A stretch of 64,000 bases of DNA from Argopecten irradians (Eukaryota; Mollusca; Bivalvia; Pectinida; Pectinidae). Positions 36,969-47,882 of the stretch are shown here, one piece after another. The position numbers and the translations under genes were made by a program. The stretch's first letter is position 1, and each line of letters begins with the position of its first letter. The DNA is taken from positions 35,358,909-35,422,908 of the forward strand of contig NC_091147.1 of assembly GCF_041381155.1 (NCBI RefSeq). The letters run 5' to 3'. A model generated the notes under the pieces. It made no database searches. It had not been told where the DNA came from and saw nothing but the letters and a program-made list of their open reading frames with translations.

Positions 36969-39900
36969 ATGGTCGGACAGGGTAAGTTATCATTGATGAG
37001 GATAGTGAATCAAGAACTAATCACAAAGTGATTAAAATATATATATTCAGCAAAATTAATTTATATGTTATGTCACTTGCATACATTATGTACACTGTAT
37101 GCAGAATGTATGATTTTGTATTCATACATACTAAGGCTATTTTTGAAGGCAATAGGGAGTCAAGAACCGCAAACTTAATTATTCTATACTTAAAATAATA
37201 ATTATATCACTATTCATTTATTTCAAAATGAACCAAATGAAAAGAAAAAGAGAAAAATACGTGTATTTGTGTATGGAAAGATTGCTTAGGTTGAACCGCT
37301 CAGGGGACATAACTCGTCAAAACACTGACCTCTATATAAAGGACACCTCTCTATTTTAGCCTTGTCCCCTAGGTGTCCTTTATACACAGGTTTGACTGTA
37401 CATGTCAAAAACAACTAAGCTATTTTGTACATTGCAAAAGTTATAATTTCTGGTCATACTTACTTAGTTATCTTTGATGAGGATAGGGATTCAAGGACTG
37501 ATTAGCAAATAATTAAATCTGTATCATATTGTTCAGCATTACCAAGCTATTTTTACGTCCATTGTATCCTTTAGGAATATGTTCTAGTGGAACAACACCT
37601 TAAGGGGTGTTGCGAATGAAATGAGAGACGCTACGTACCATGAATTGATAACTCATTGCAATTCTCCAAAAAAGTGCAAGTATGCGCATAGATGCATACA
37701 AATGAACATGTATACAGAACATACGTGTATGGAAATTGAATGAAGCATAACGCACAAAGGACCATGTTACAGGTCTTGGATCTATTTTGTCGATTAAACT
37801 AGCATAGTGGGCGACACCTGTATGGAGGGTTGTCGCGAAAAGAGCGGTTCAGCTTAGGAAACAATATCGCACGATTAAAGTCATTTTACGATTGTATCCT
37901 TTAGGAATTTGTATTCATACTATTGATAAGGATAGGAAATCAAGAAATCAATACAAAATAAATAGATATATACCACATACAGGTATATACCACATATAGG
38001 TTCAGGAAAACTATGTCTACGTCAATTGCATAAATCATGAGTTTGTATTCGTACAAGAAAAATGTATGCAAATTGACACGAAAAAAATGAAATGAAATAT
38101 GCAATTGACGCAAAATATAGCTTGGTCATACTGAATAATTTAGTTACTTTGCCATGGCCAGCGTTATTTAAGGTAAGATGATTGGTGTAATGTGGTACGG
38201 AACACGGACACATGTATATTTCATATAAAAAAATACTAACAGCACAAGTACAATACATTAAATAAAGAGACAAAAATCATCAAAACATGTTATTTTTAAA
38301 TGAGTTTAATTATAATGTGTGAAAAATCTCTTTTCGTTCTATATGTATTTTCTTTTGTTATTCATGCTTATAACTGTTATACGCATAATGATTTGTCATG
38401 TTTAGTTATTGCAATGTCAATCTTTAATCAACTCTTAAAATACTTCACTTGTGTTCTCATTCAATAGACATAATAGAGCGAAAATGTGTATACGGCAAAC
38501 CACATTTATAACAAACACACTTACTGAATGTGGTGTTTTTCTCAAAAGAAAAAGAAAAAGAATTTAAAAAATAATTTCTTTTCAGGCGAGAGTCTGCTGG
38601 TGACGGGTCTTCTTTTCCTTGTTACATTGGTCAATGGTAAGTTGTTATCATGTTTAAATTTAAATTATTCAATTTTGAAAACGTTGGCTTAACGTTTATT
38701 CTATCAGTCCATAAAACAATGACGTCGCCGATTGTATTATCACACATAACTTGATGGCATCGTGGAAGAGAGGTTATCTTTAGTAATTTGAAATAAATTA
38801 ATTAATTTGAATACATGTTTATGTTATGAAGATAAAACACAAAAATTTCTCATAATAAACCCGCTTCCTGGTTTATTTAAAGTGCACTCAGATTGCTATG
38901 TTATATTAAGATAAACTAAATAATTAAAGTATATTATCAATTCAACAGCGAGGATCATTTAAGTTCTTCCGAATCAAAGACAGGAGTAGGCTAATATGAA
39001 ACCAATGAAGTGAATAGGTTAAGTCGTTAACAGCATTACATATACTGAAAAATTTGATAATTTATTAAAATCAATGATGAATAGAAATACCTGTATGATA
39101 GCCAGCTGTAACCAATTAGATGCACTAACACATTGAAGGAATTCTATGCGAATCTATTTATGATTTTAAAAATTTTATAAACAATTCTGGTTCAAAAAAT
39201 AAAAAAAAAATAAAAAAAAATAACAATAGGGCAGAAAATTACAGTATCGATTAACATTTTTAAAGGTGCGCCCGACAATCGTGGTACGGAATTCATCATC
39301 GGATACATGGAAAACATCGCCGTTTCTATGAACGTCGAACTTTTCGTCACAACGATGAAGACGACGACAGTCAATGTTAAGGTGACCGCTCCGAGGTACA
39401 GCGCAGCTGGAATCAATGAAGCCTTCTCCGTCACGGCTGGAACTGTCAAACAACTGTTCTTTACCCCATCTATACGTCTGGATGGGAACGAAATGAGCTC
39501 TAAAGCTGTCCTGATTGCTGCTGATGATGAGGTGGTTATATATGGCGTTAACAAGGAGACTTACTCCTGTGACGCCTTCCTAGGACTACCCACTGACGTC
39601 CTTGGTACGGAATATTACGCCATCACATATTACCCACCGTACTACCAATGTGAGCTGCTGATTGTTGGCGTGAACGACAGTACGACCGTGAATATCAGAG
39701 TTGGGGAAGCGATTGGCAGTCGGTACATATCCTGGGGAGGGACTAACTACTATAGTGGGGACACACTTACAGTCACTATAAACAGATTCGACACCTTCCA
39801 ATTAGTCTCAAGTGGAGATTTGTCGGGCACTTACATTAGTTCGACGAAAGCGATTTCGGTGTTCAGCGGAAATCGGAAAACAAATATCGGTAGTGGTAGC

Positions 39901-42900
39901 AGTTCGGATCACTTGGTGGAACATCTTACAAATGTAGATACTTGGGGGAAGAGGTTTGTAACAGTCCCAGTACCTCTGAGGACTGTGGGTGACTATTTTA
40001 AGTTCATCGCAAGTGAGAGCGGCACACAAGTTACCATCAGCGGCGGATATTCTTCCTCATTCACGTTATCCAACCAAGGTTCTGTTGTTCAGAAGACAAT
40101 TCCGTCCTCAGCGTACTGTCTTGTGGTGGCTGACAAACCAATCCTGATCGTTCAGTTCTGTCTCAGTCAACAGTCTTCAAGTGAAGAATCTGACCCCATG
40201 ATGATGATCATTCCTCCTGTGGAACAATTCGGAGCCGATTACACTTTCGCCACACCGAAATACTCTCTTGGGTCTTACAACAGCTACTTTATGTTCATCG
40301 TCAAGGAGTCGGAAAAATCTGGTCTTCGAGTCGATGGAAGTGCATTCCCCTCTAATACTGTGTACACTGCTATCAGTGGAACGGATTATGTAGGGGGTTA
40401 CATCAGCGTGTCAGAGGGGTCCCACACTGTACGTCACACCTCTCCAATCTCCATCTTTGGTGGATATCTGTACGGACAGGCTAACTGGGAGACTTACGGG
40501 TTTACCACAGGCATGCGTATGGCTGGCATCAACACGGTAATTAAACGTTTGCCATGGGATATTTCCAATTAATTTATATCTTAAATGCTAATTACAAGTG
40601 ATAAATCATCAATCAATGAGTTGTAAATGAGCCTGATTTCCACTGAATTTTAAGCAGACGAATTTATATAATTTACTTATATTTATATTCATGTAAGATA
40701 TAAGATAAATAGACTCTTACACAAGTGACTAAGTTACATTAGGTCTATCATTCTTTTTAGATAATTTGAAATGACTATCGCTTAAAGGCTCATGGCTTAA
40801 CAAATTCTTGAAATCGTTCGATAAACCCACACACAGACAACGAAATGTAGCCATTCGTGTAGGATTATCTTTAGATCATCTCATTGTCTTTTTAGGTTTG
40901 TGTACCATCCGCTACTGTAGTCGGGGATGGCATTGACAACGATTGTGACGGTCTGATAGACGAGGAGTTATGTACAGTAGAAAATAATGGACAAGGTATG
41001 TTTTGATGAGCCTCGTAATAAATGTATGTGTTGATTTGATAGTTATGATATTGCTTACAATGAATATGGTGCTAATGATGATGAAGATAATGACGACGAT
41101 AATAATGATCTGGTGATGATGTAATGATGATGATGATGATGATGTTATTATGAAGATATGGTGGTGGTGGTGATGATGATGATGAGTGACTGATGACACC
41201 GATAATGATGATATGATGATCAAATAATTATAATGGAAACGATGATGACGTTTCGCTCGCAAACACATAACATCACAATCAACGCGTAACCCCAAGGGCA
41301 GACAACTCTGTAATATGCAAATACAAAATAGTAAAATACGAAACTAAATGTCCTTCACTGTATATCATTGGTGTAATCGATAGACATCCTGTAAACATTG
41401 GTAATTAAGTGTGTGAATTTCCCCTAGTAAATGAGCTTCTTCTTTGGCAATAATTATGACGTAGTGTAGCTCTGTTGAAAATATTGATATGTCGTACTTT
41501 TGTTCGCGTATGGATATCATTATGGAGATTTAATGAAAACTCAATAAATTAAAATGTCCATGCTATAATCAATATACCGATCGTCAGAGAGTATGAGAGA
41601 ATGGTGTAGAAAACATCGTAGCATATACAAAATGCAAGTCATGTGTCGATTGGTTGACAGCTAGCGATCCGTCAATTCTATTAAATACATAGTAACTACT
41701 GTTTTTATTCCCAGATGATGACGGTGACGGGGTTAGCGAAGAAGATTGTGCCACTCCTCCACCGAGTAGGTATACCAATATATAGTTAGTGGATTAACTC
41801 TTTTTACAGTAAAACCTGCCTTAATTAGCGACTATCTCCGCTTAAAGACCACCTGCTTTATAAGACAACTTTGCTAGGGTCCCTAATTGCCAACTTTTAA
41901 CATAACACATCATAAATGAAAACGTTTGTTTAGAGGTTAATAGCGAAATTATCCAAAAGCGCGACTTGTATAATTTCAATAAAACTCGTATATTTCACAG
42001 TAACCAATAAAGCATAATTAGTCAAACATGTACATCTTAATCCGCCATATTATCAATTGAAATGATATATAAGTATACATTTATATGAATTCGTTGCAAA
42101 TGTCCTTTTTCATATCCATGAAGAAGTTATTATTTAATTACTTAATTTTATTAAGATTCAATTGATCAGTTAGATAGCACACTTGCAAGTGTATTAGAAA
42201 GATAAGACAAGTTCCTGCCGAATTAATTACCTCTCATGCAGAAACTACAAATTGAGCGAAGCGCAGTCTGGCGGAGAGTCGAGAACTAGGGAAACCAAAC
42301 ATGCGTGATTAACTCACATATTTTCGTAATCATTTTACAGTCGATGGTGGTTGGACAACGTGGAGTTCTGTGTCCAGCTGTTCCCTGACATGTTTGACGA
42401 GTGGAGGCGCTACAAGCGGCACCGGAACCAGAACTCGGACATGTACTGATCCAACACCGAAATATAACGGACAGCAGTGTAGCGGTGCAAGCTCCGAAAC
42501 ACAGACGTGTTCACCATTATCATATTGTCCAAGTAAATGAAGCTTGTTACAGAAGTTACTAAAAAATATCAAGTAGTACGTGGGTTTTGAGATCCCAAAA
42601 CGACGTGGGTAAAGTACTTTTTACCGTGGATTAGTCCCACCTTCCGGTGATTATGACGTCACAAAAATCACGTCAAATGACGACGTCATATTCACCAGAA
42701 GATGGGACTAATCGACGGTAAATAGTACTTTACCCACGTCGTTTTGAGATCTCGAAACCCACGTATTGTATTGGTTTTTAAATTTGTCATTTTCTTGAAC
42801 GCAATATTTTAGTTGCTATTTATTTGTCGCATGAACATGCCGTTTCCAACCTTGAATTCTATCCAAATCGGTAATGAGATGCGGAATTGAAATGTTAATC

Positions 42901-45900
42901 CGAACTGTTTTTATGACGACATATGGAAATATTTTTCAAACAATATGTTTACTGAATATTTGTCACATGGATGAATAGATATATTGTTATTTAAATTAAG
43001 GGGCCGCGGTGGCCGAGTGGTTAAGATGTCCCGACATATTACCACACGCCCTCAACCTCTGGGATGCGGGTTCGAATCCCATGTGGGGCAGTTGCCAGGT
43101 ACTGACCGCTGGCCGGTGGCTTTCCTCCACCAACACACCTGACACGTCCTTACATGACCCTGGCTGTGAATAGGACGTAAAACATAACAAACCATAACCA
43201 ATTTAAATTAAATTCTTAAAGAAGTCTTATATCTGCCTACAGTTAACGGGGGATTTTCCGATTGGGGGTCATGGGGCGCATGCTCTGTGACCTGTGGAAA
43301 TGGTGTGCAAAGTAGAAGCAGGGCCTGTGACAATCCGTCAGCTCAATATGGCGGACTGCCTTGTTCCGGTGACACAAGTGAAACCCAGACCTGCACATTG
43401 AGTCCATGTCCGAGTAAGTGCATTCGAACATTGATATATTGACCGCTGGTCAGTCTGTCAATGTCGTAGTAAATATCACCATCATCATATTATCCAAGTA
43501 ATCAAGCTAGTTCCAGTAGTACTTTAATTTATATGAAGTGATTGTATTATTTTTGCTTTGTCATTGTCTTGAACGCAACATTTTAGGTAGTTTTTGTAAT
43601 AAACCTGCCGATTCCTTTAATTCTTTCAAAATTGTTAGTTTACTGCTGAATTGAAACGTTACTTAAAATTCTACCGTTTTCAATTATTAATATGGAAATG
43701 ACTTCCAAATGGTTGTTCATTTCAAATTTGTCACGTTGATGAATAGGTACATGTATATCCTTATTGTTCGTTTAATTCCTAAGATGTTTGAAATAATTCC
43801 TACAGTTGATGGAGGATTTTCTGCTTGGGGGTCATGGGGCGCATGCTCTGTGACTTGTGGCAATGGTGTGCAAAGTCGAAGCAGGGTATGTGACAATCCT
43901 TCTGCTCAATATGGCGGACTGCCTTGTTCCGGTGATGCAAGTGAAACCCAGACCTGCACGTTAAGTCCATGTCCGAGTAAGTTCATTCGAACCTGGATCG
44001 TCAGACGGTTTATATGCCCAACACGTGCTCAATGTCGCAGTAAATATCATCGTATTGTCCAAGTAAAGAAGCTAGTGACAGTAATATTTTGAATAATATG
44101 AATTTTTCATTTTGTCATTTTCTTAAACGCAATATTTGAAGTTGTTTTTTGCATTAATTATTAGTTTAATGCTGGAATGAAGTGTTACAAAAAATGTCCA
44201 TTCTTCTTAATATAGAAATGACTTACACACGGCTGTTCATTGAAACTGTGTCATATTGATAACTAGATATATTTTTATTTTATTGTTCGGTTAAAACTTA
44301 AAGAGTATAAAATCATTCCTACAGTTGATGGGGGGTTTTCCGCTTGGGGGTCTTGGGGCGCATGCTCAGTGACCTGTGCAAATGGTGTGCAAACCCGAAG
44401 CAGGGCATGTGACAGTCCGTCTGCTCAATATGGCGGACTTCCTTGTTCCGGTGACACAAGTGAAACTCAGACCTGCACATTGAGCCCATGTCCGAGTAAG
44501 TACATTATAACACACATAGATTGAGTATACAATAAAACCCATTATATTGAGGTCCTTGGTAATTGGAAATATCTTCCAATCATTCAGATTTCAATTTAAC
44601 CAAGCAGAAAAACAATGTAAATGTGTGAACAAGGATTATGATTAATTTCAAATTGAATGATATTTCAACATTACTCATTAAACATTCCCTGGGGTCCATT
44701 GTTTTTGTAATTTTCTTATAGACTTGCTTCTTTTGAGTAAAATGTTACTACTCTTATGTTTAAATGAATTTGATATTTCTATTTTGATAGTTGATGGAGC
44801 ATGGACAAATTGGGAAGATTGGAGCACGTGCACCGTCACTTGCGGTGGAGGTACTTCCGGTAGATCACGTACTTGTACTAATCCCGCTCCCCAATATGGC
44901 GGGATTGATTGTACAGGCGCGGCGTCTGAGACTAAAGACTGCAACAACACACAAACTTGTATCAGTATGTATATGTATTCTGGTAGTTATATTTGTATGA
45001 AATAGGTGAACTGTAGGCAACGTGCAAATATACATGTACATCGTTGCATTTTTTATCATAAATTTAGATAATATGTAATGTAATACAGGATTATCCATGT
45101 TTAATGCTAACAAAAGTTGTTAACTCGTGAAAATTCCCCAATATTTGATTATATAACTATATCAAATTTTGAAGATGTTGAAGCAAAAAATCTAATAATA
45201 TTATCTTTTCATTCAAATCATTTCATTAGATTATCTTTGCCATACCAGCATTAACACAACTTTTGATGCAAGATAAATGTACCAAGAAGGCAAACACAAA
45301 ATACATGTTTTCACTAATTCAATGCTTTGTTCAGTTGATGGCGCGTGGGGTGATTGGACCGCGTGGAGCCCGTGCACCGTTACCTGTGGGGGCGGGAGAA
45401 AGGCCCGGATAAGATCATGTGACAATCCTGTTCCGGCTAATGGAGGACTTTCCTGTCCCAGCGATTCTGCAGAGACTATTTATTGTAATACAAAATCGTG
45501 TGGTGTAGCTGCAGCTGGAGTATATCAGCAGGTAATCTTATTTCTGATACTAAATGTGTTATTGTCAGAAGTAAAGAAGAAAAAAAGATAATAAAATGTA
45601 TCTTTAGGATTTCCTTTTCTGAGAAGTCCATTTTCCCAATGACAGTAGATTTTTGGAAATAGGAATTAATACCAAAAAACTGGAATACAAATAGCATGGT
45701 GATGCGCTTGATTTTGAAATATTGTGAATCAAATAAAGCTATTTTGACGCACATTATGGTTTTACCGGAATGTCACTGTTTTGACCACACACATCACAAA
45801 GTAAAGCACTATTTTCAAAATATTACTGAACAGTTTCAGTGCGTTTCTGTGGCATTTTTAGCGTTTGATTTTGCTTTGCTCGCCCCACCACGCACAAGCA

Positions 45901-46747
45901 TAGAAACCAGAAATGGATGATGGTATGTATTATGTTTCTTTCATAGCAGGCAAAACACCTTACACACATCACCTATTATAGTCTTATCCTTTTTTATGTT
46001 ATAGCTTTGCCCAACTAACTGGTTTACATGTGCGTCTGGTTCGATGAGCTGTATCGACGAGGCCTTCCATTGTGATTGTTCAAATGACTGTGACGACGGA
46101 AGTGATGATGAAACAACCGAATATGGCGGATGCAGTGCGGAAGTGGTGGCAGCTTGTCAAAATGGGGGCAATGGTTCGTTTTTTTGTCTCCTGTTTGCTT
46201 GATTGTTGTTTATTATTGTTTTTTTTATTATAAGTATTTTACCCCGTGATATGCACCATACTTTCCATACTGATGAATCAAAAAGAGCTTTTCAAATGTT
46301 AATCACCACCAAAAGTTAGCAACATTTTGAGAATCATAATACGAATTTTCACAGCTTAGTTCATCAAACTTATGGCTTTCAATGCATTACTAATGAAAAA
46401 ATGTCATTATAAAATTTTCACCAAGTTAGAGCACATATAACTTGGAATACAATGCGCATCGCCATTGTTCCTTTAGGTCATCCGTATATTATATGTGTTC
46501 ATTGTTTATGCCTTTGTGATCATTCGTCACCGTCCTTAATATGTAATTGTATACCTTTAATATGCTTATAGGCTTTCAACATAGAAGTAGATTTTAGCTT
46601 TGAAATATCCTACACTTACGCTTAAATAAGTGCAGTTAAAACAATAATGAGTTTGTCTTTTTTTCAGATATGGCTGTGGTTCCCATGTTTATGATGTCAG
46701 TTATCCTCCAAGCCTATGTTGTTACCGTATTGGCTTGCGATTTATAG
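36969..46747 (+). CDS. Gene A: secreted/GPI-anchored IgGFc-binding-type, TSP1 and LDLa protein, 13 exons
   Basis: Exons: 36969-36981, 38586-38636, 39266-40536, 40896-40995, 41715-41765, 42341-42532, 43243-43413, 43806-43976, 44325-44495, 44791-44964, 45335-45531, 46005-46173, 46668-46747. All phases match, giving 936 aa. Order: signal peptide MVGQGESLLVTGLLFLVTLV (1-20); IgGFc-binding-type domain (~22-445, starting RGTEFIIGYMEN, in one 1.27-kb exon); acidic segment with DGIDNDCDGLIDE and DDDGDGVSEEDC; six TSP1 repeats (~496-854), one per exon, phase 1 (the last ends in phase 0), with the CSVTCGxG core; an LDL-receptor A module (~855-910, CDCSNDCDDGSDDE); and a 26-residue uncharged tail DMAVVPMFMMSVILQAYVV and onward. 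The tail fits a GPI signal better than a full transmembrane protein, as nothing follows it. Role probably extracellular adhesion, mucus or defence; not demonstrated. Exon 5 uses a GTAGGT donor, chosen because only it keeps the frame. Confidence 0.88.
41070..41220. repeat. GAT/GGT-rich simple repeat in gene A intron
   Basis: Runs of GATGAT and GGTGGT trinucleotides, somewhat degraded. On the other strand they read as a His-rich open frame, which is not a gene. Confidence 0.85.
41246..41326. mobile_element. Half copy of the CRE-palindrome hairpin MITE
   Basis: Only the right arm is present: ACATCACAATCAACGCGTAA then CCCCAAGGGCAGACAACTCT and GTAATATGCAAATAC, matching the right ends of the copies at 11933 and 48860. 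Confidence 0.65.
41805..41890. repeat. Dispersed repeat fragment in gene A intron
   Basis: AGTAAAACCTGCCTTAATTA and GACCACCTGCTTTATAAGAC then AGGGTCCCTA match, in reverse complement, the stretch near 49520-49600. An old dispersed repeat of unknown class. Confidence 0.45.
42577..42765. mobile_element. Long palindrome (hairpin MITE) in gene A intron 6
   Basis: Two arms of about 85 bp. The left reads TACGTGGGTTTTGAGATCCC, AAAACGACGTGGGTAAAGTA and so on to GATTATGACGTC. The right starts GACGTCATATTCACC and mirrors it to CCCACGTA, with few mismatches around a short centre. It begins 44 bp after the exon 6 donor. Confidence 0.85.
43000..43200 (+). mobile_element. Full-length tRNA-derived SINE with 11-bp target duplication
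   Basis: The head GCCGCGGTGGCCGAGTGGTT and the B box GGTTCGAATCCC come from a type II (Leu/Ser-like) tRNA. The body has GTTGCCAGGTACTGACCGCT and the tail GACCCTGGCTGTGAATAGGA. ATTTAAATTAA occurs immediately before it (42989-42999) and after it (43201-43211), so this is an intact insertion. It sits in intron 6 of gene A. The truncated copy at 60805 descends from this same insertion, since the same 3' duplication follows it. Confidence 0.9.
43031..46232 (+). repeat. Segmental duplication, copy 1 (partner at 60806-64000)
   Basis: Exons, introns and the SINE tail match the segment at 60806 base for base over long runs, with scattered substitutions and a few indels (lengths 3202 and 3195 bp). By eye the identity is about 98-99%, in introns as well as exons. 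The true right end lies beyond the window in the partner. Confidence 0.93.
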
Positions 46748-47882
46748 ACATTGTGGTAATGGTATAACCATATAGTATTAAATTTTGCTCAAAGCAAATA
46801 ACGTAATTACGCGTTTGAAATATTTTTACGTGTAACGTCATATATGTTTGACTTTTATTTTATTCAATATTCATCGGTAGATATGTTTCGGTTTTTTCTC
46901 TTCATTCGACTGTTTATATCGTTAATAAAACGGTCATTCTAGTAATCGCATATCTTATTATTTGATATAAATGTAAATTGTGTATTTTTTATATACAGCC
47001 AGGGCCCATATGTTTAAAGGTGATTAGGGTAACCACAGTGTCACAATCATTTTCAAATTAAAATAAAACTATTTCCGTTGAGTATTCGGAACTTTATTCT
47101 TTACCTGCTTGCTGATTTCAGTGCAAATGTAATCACAAGTTTTGCAGCAATTAAGAAGTTCACATATCAGTCGATTGTACTCTTAATAAAACCGCGAAGC
47201 GGTTTATGATACGAGTGAGAGACTTTGTGATATTTTTTCATAACGTAAACATATTTATCCAAGTTGATCCTTCTAATTAAGTTTACTAAAGATAATCTCT
47301 TCATATTCAAATTTTTTTTTTTATTTTTTTTTCTATATGAAATTGTTATGCTGCCTTTTCAGCCAATCAGAAACGACATTGCAAAAGTAAACACGATTTT
47401 TGCCTTTATGTGCTTAGTAAATGTTTAGCCTATAGAAATGCTCTTTACAGGCAAAATCGAATTACATACAAATAATGCAAAATATGTGGAATAAATTCCG
47501 TTTTTTATTTTATAACACACGATCAAACTACAATGAATCAGTATGACAGACATGCGCATATAGGTTAAGACAGTGCACATACAAATTATTGTAAAATGAT
47601 TAAAATGTTTGTAAAAAAAGTTGCATAACAAACCGTGATCTCAATGTATGTATACTGGCAGGGTAAATCAAATTTTGGATTACATGATCCAAAACCGATT
47701 GGCACATAAGGAATACAACGATGTTGCATGTATATCATGACATTAGGAGGTATATTTGGTTGATACAAAAATCATTTTATTTCAAAACAAAATCGTTTGA
47801 TCCGAAAATAATAGTGAATATTGAGAAAAGGAGTTACTGTTAAAAGCAAAAATTATAGAGTTTCAAAGTCTTGTGGCAATGT
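46748..47882. other. Spacer between the convergent genes A and B
   Basis: AT-rich, holding the 3' UTRs of both genes. AATAAA at 46924-46929 is a likely poly(A) signal for gene A, about 180 bp after its stop. For gene B, TTTATT at 47776-47781 (AATAAA on the minus strand) lies about 100 bp after its stop. No other gene seen. Confidence 0.55.

Noticed and set aside
40912-41295. His-rich minus-strand open frame
   Set aside because: Antisense reading of a GAT trinucleotide repeat, overlapping real exon 4 of gene A.
43000-43090. Functional tRNA-Ser/Leu gene
   Set aside because: The tRNA-like head is part of a SINE with body, tail and target duplication.
42996-43431. Minus-strand open frames over the SINE and TSP1 exon
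   Set aside because: Antisense; the plus strand has the conserved Cys/Trp pattern and splice sites.
45476-45920. Frames following TSP1 exon 11 on both strands
   Set aside because: Intron sequence repeated in the duplicate at 63249; the exon joins the LDLa exon by a GT-AG splice in phase.
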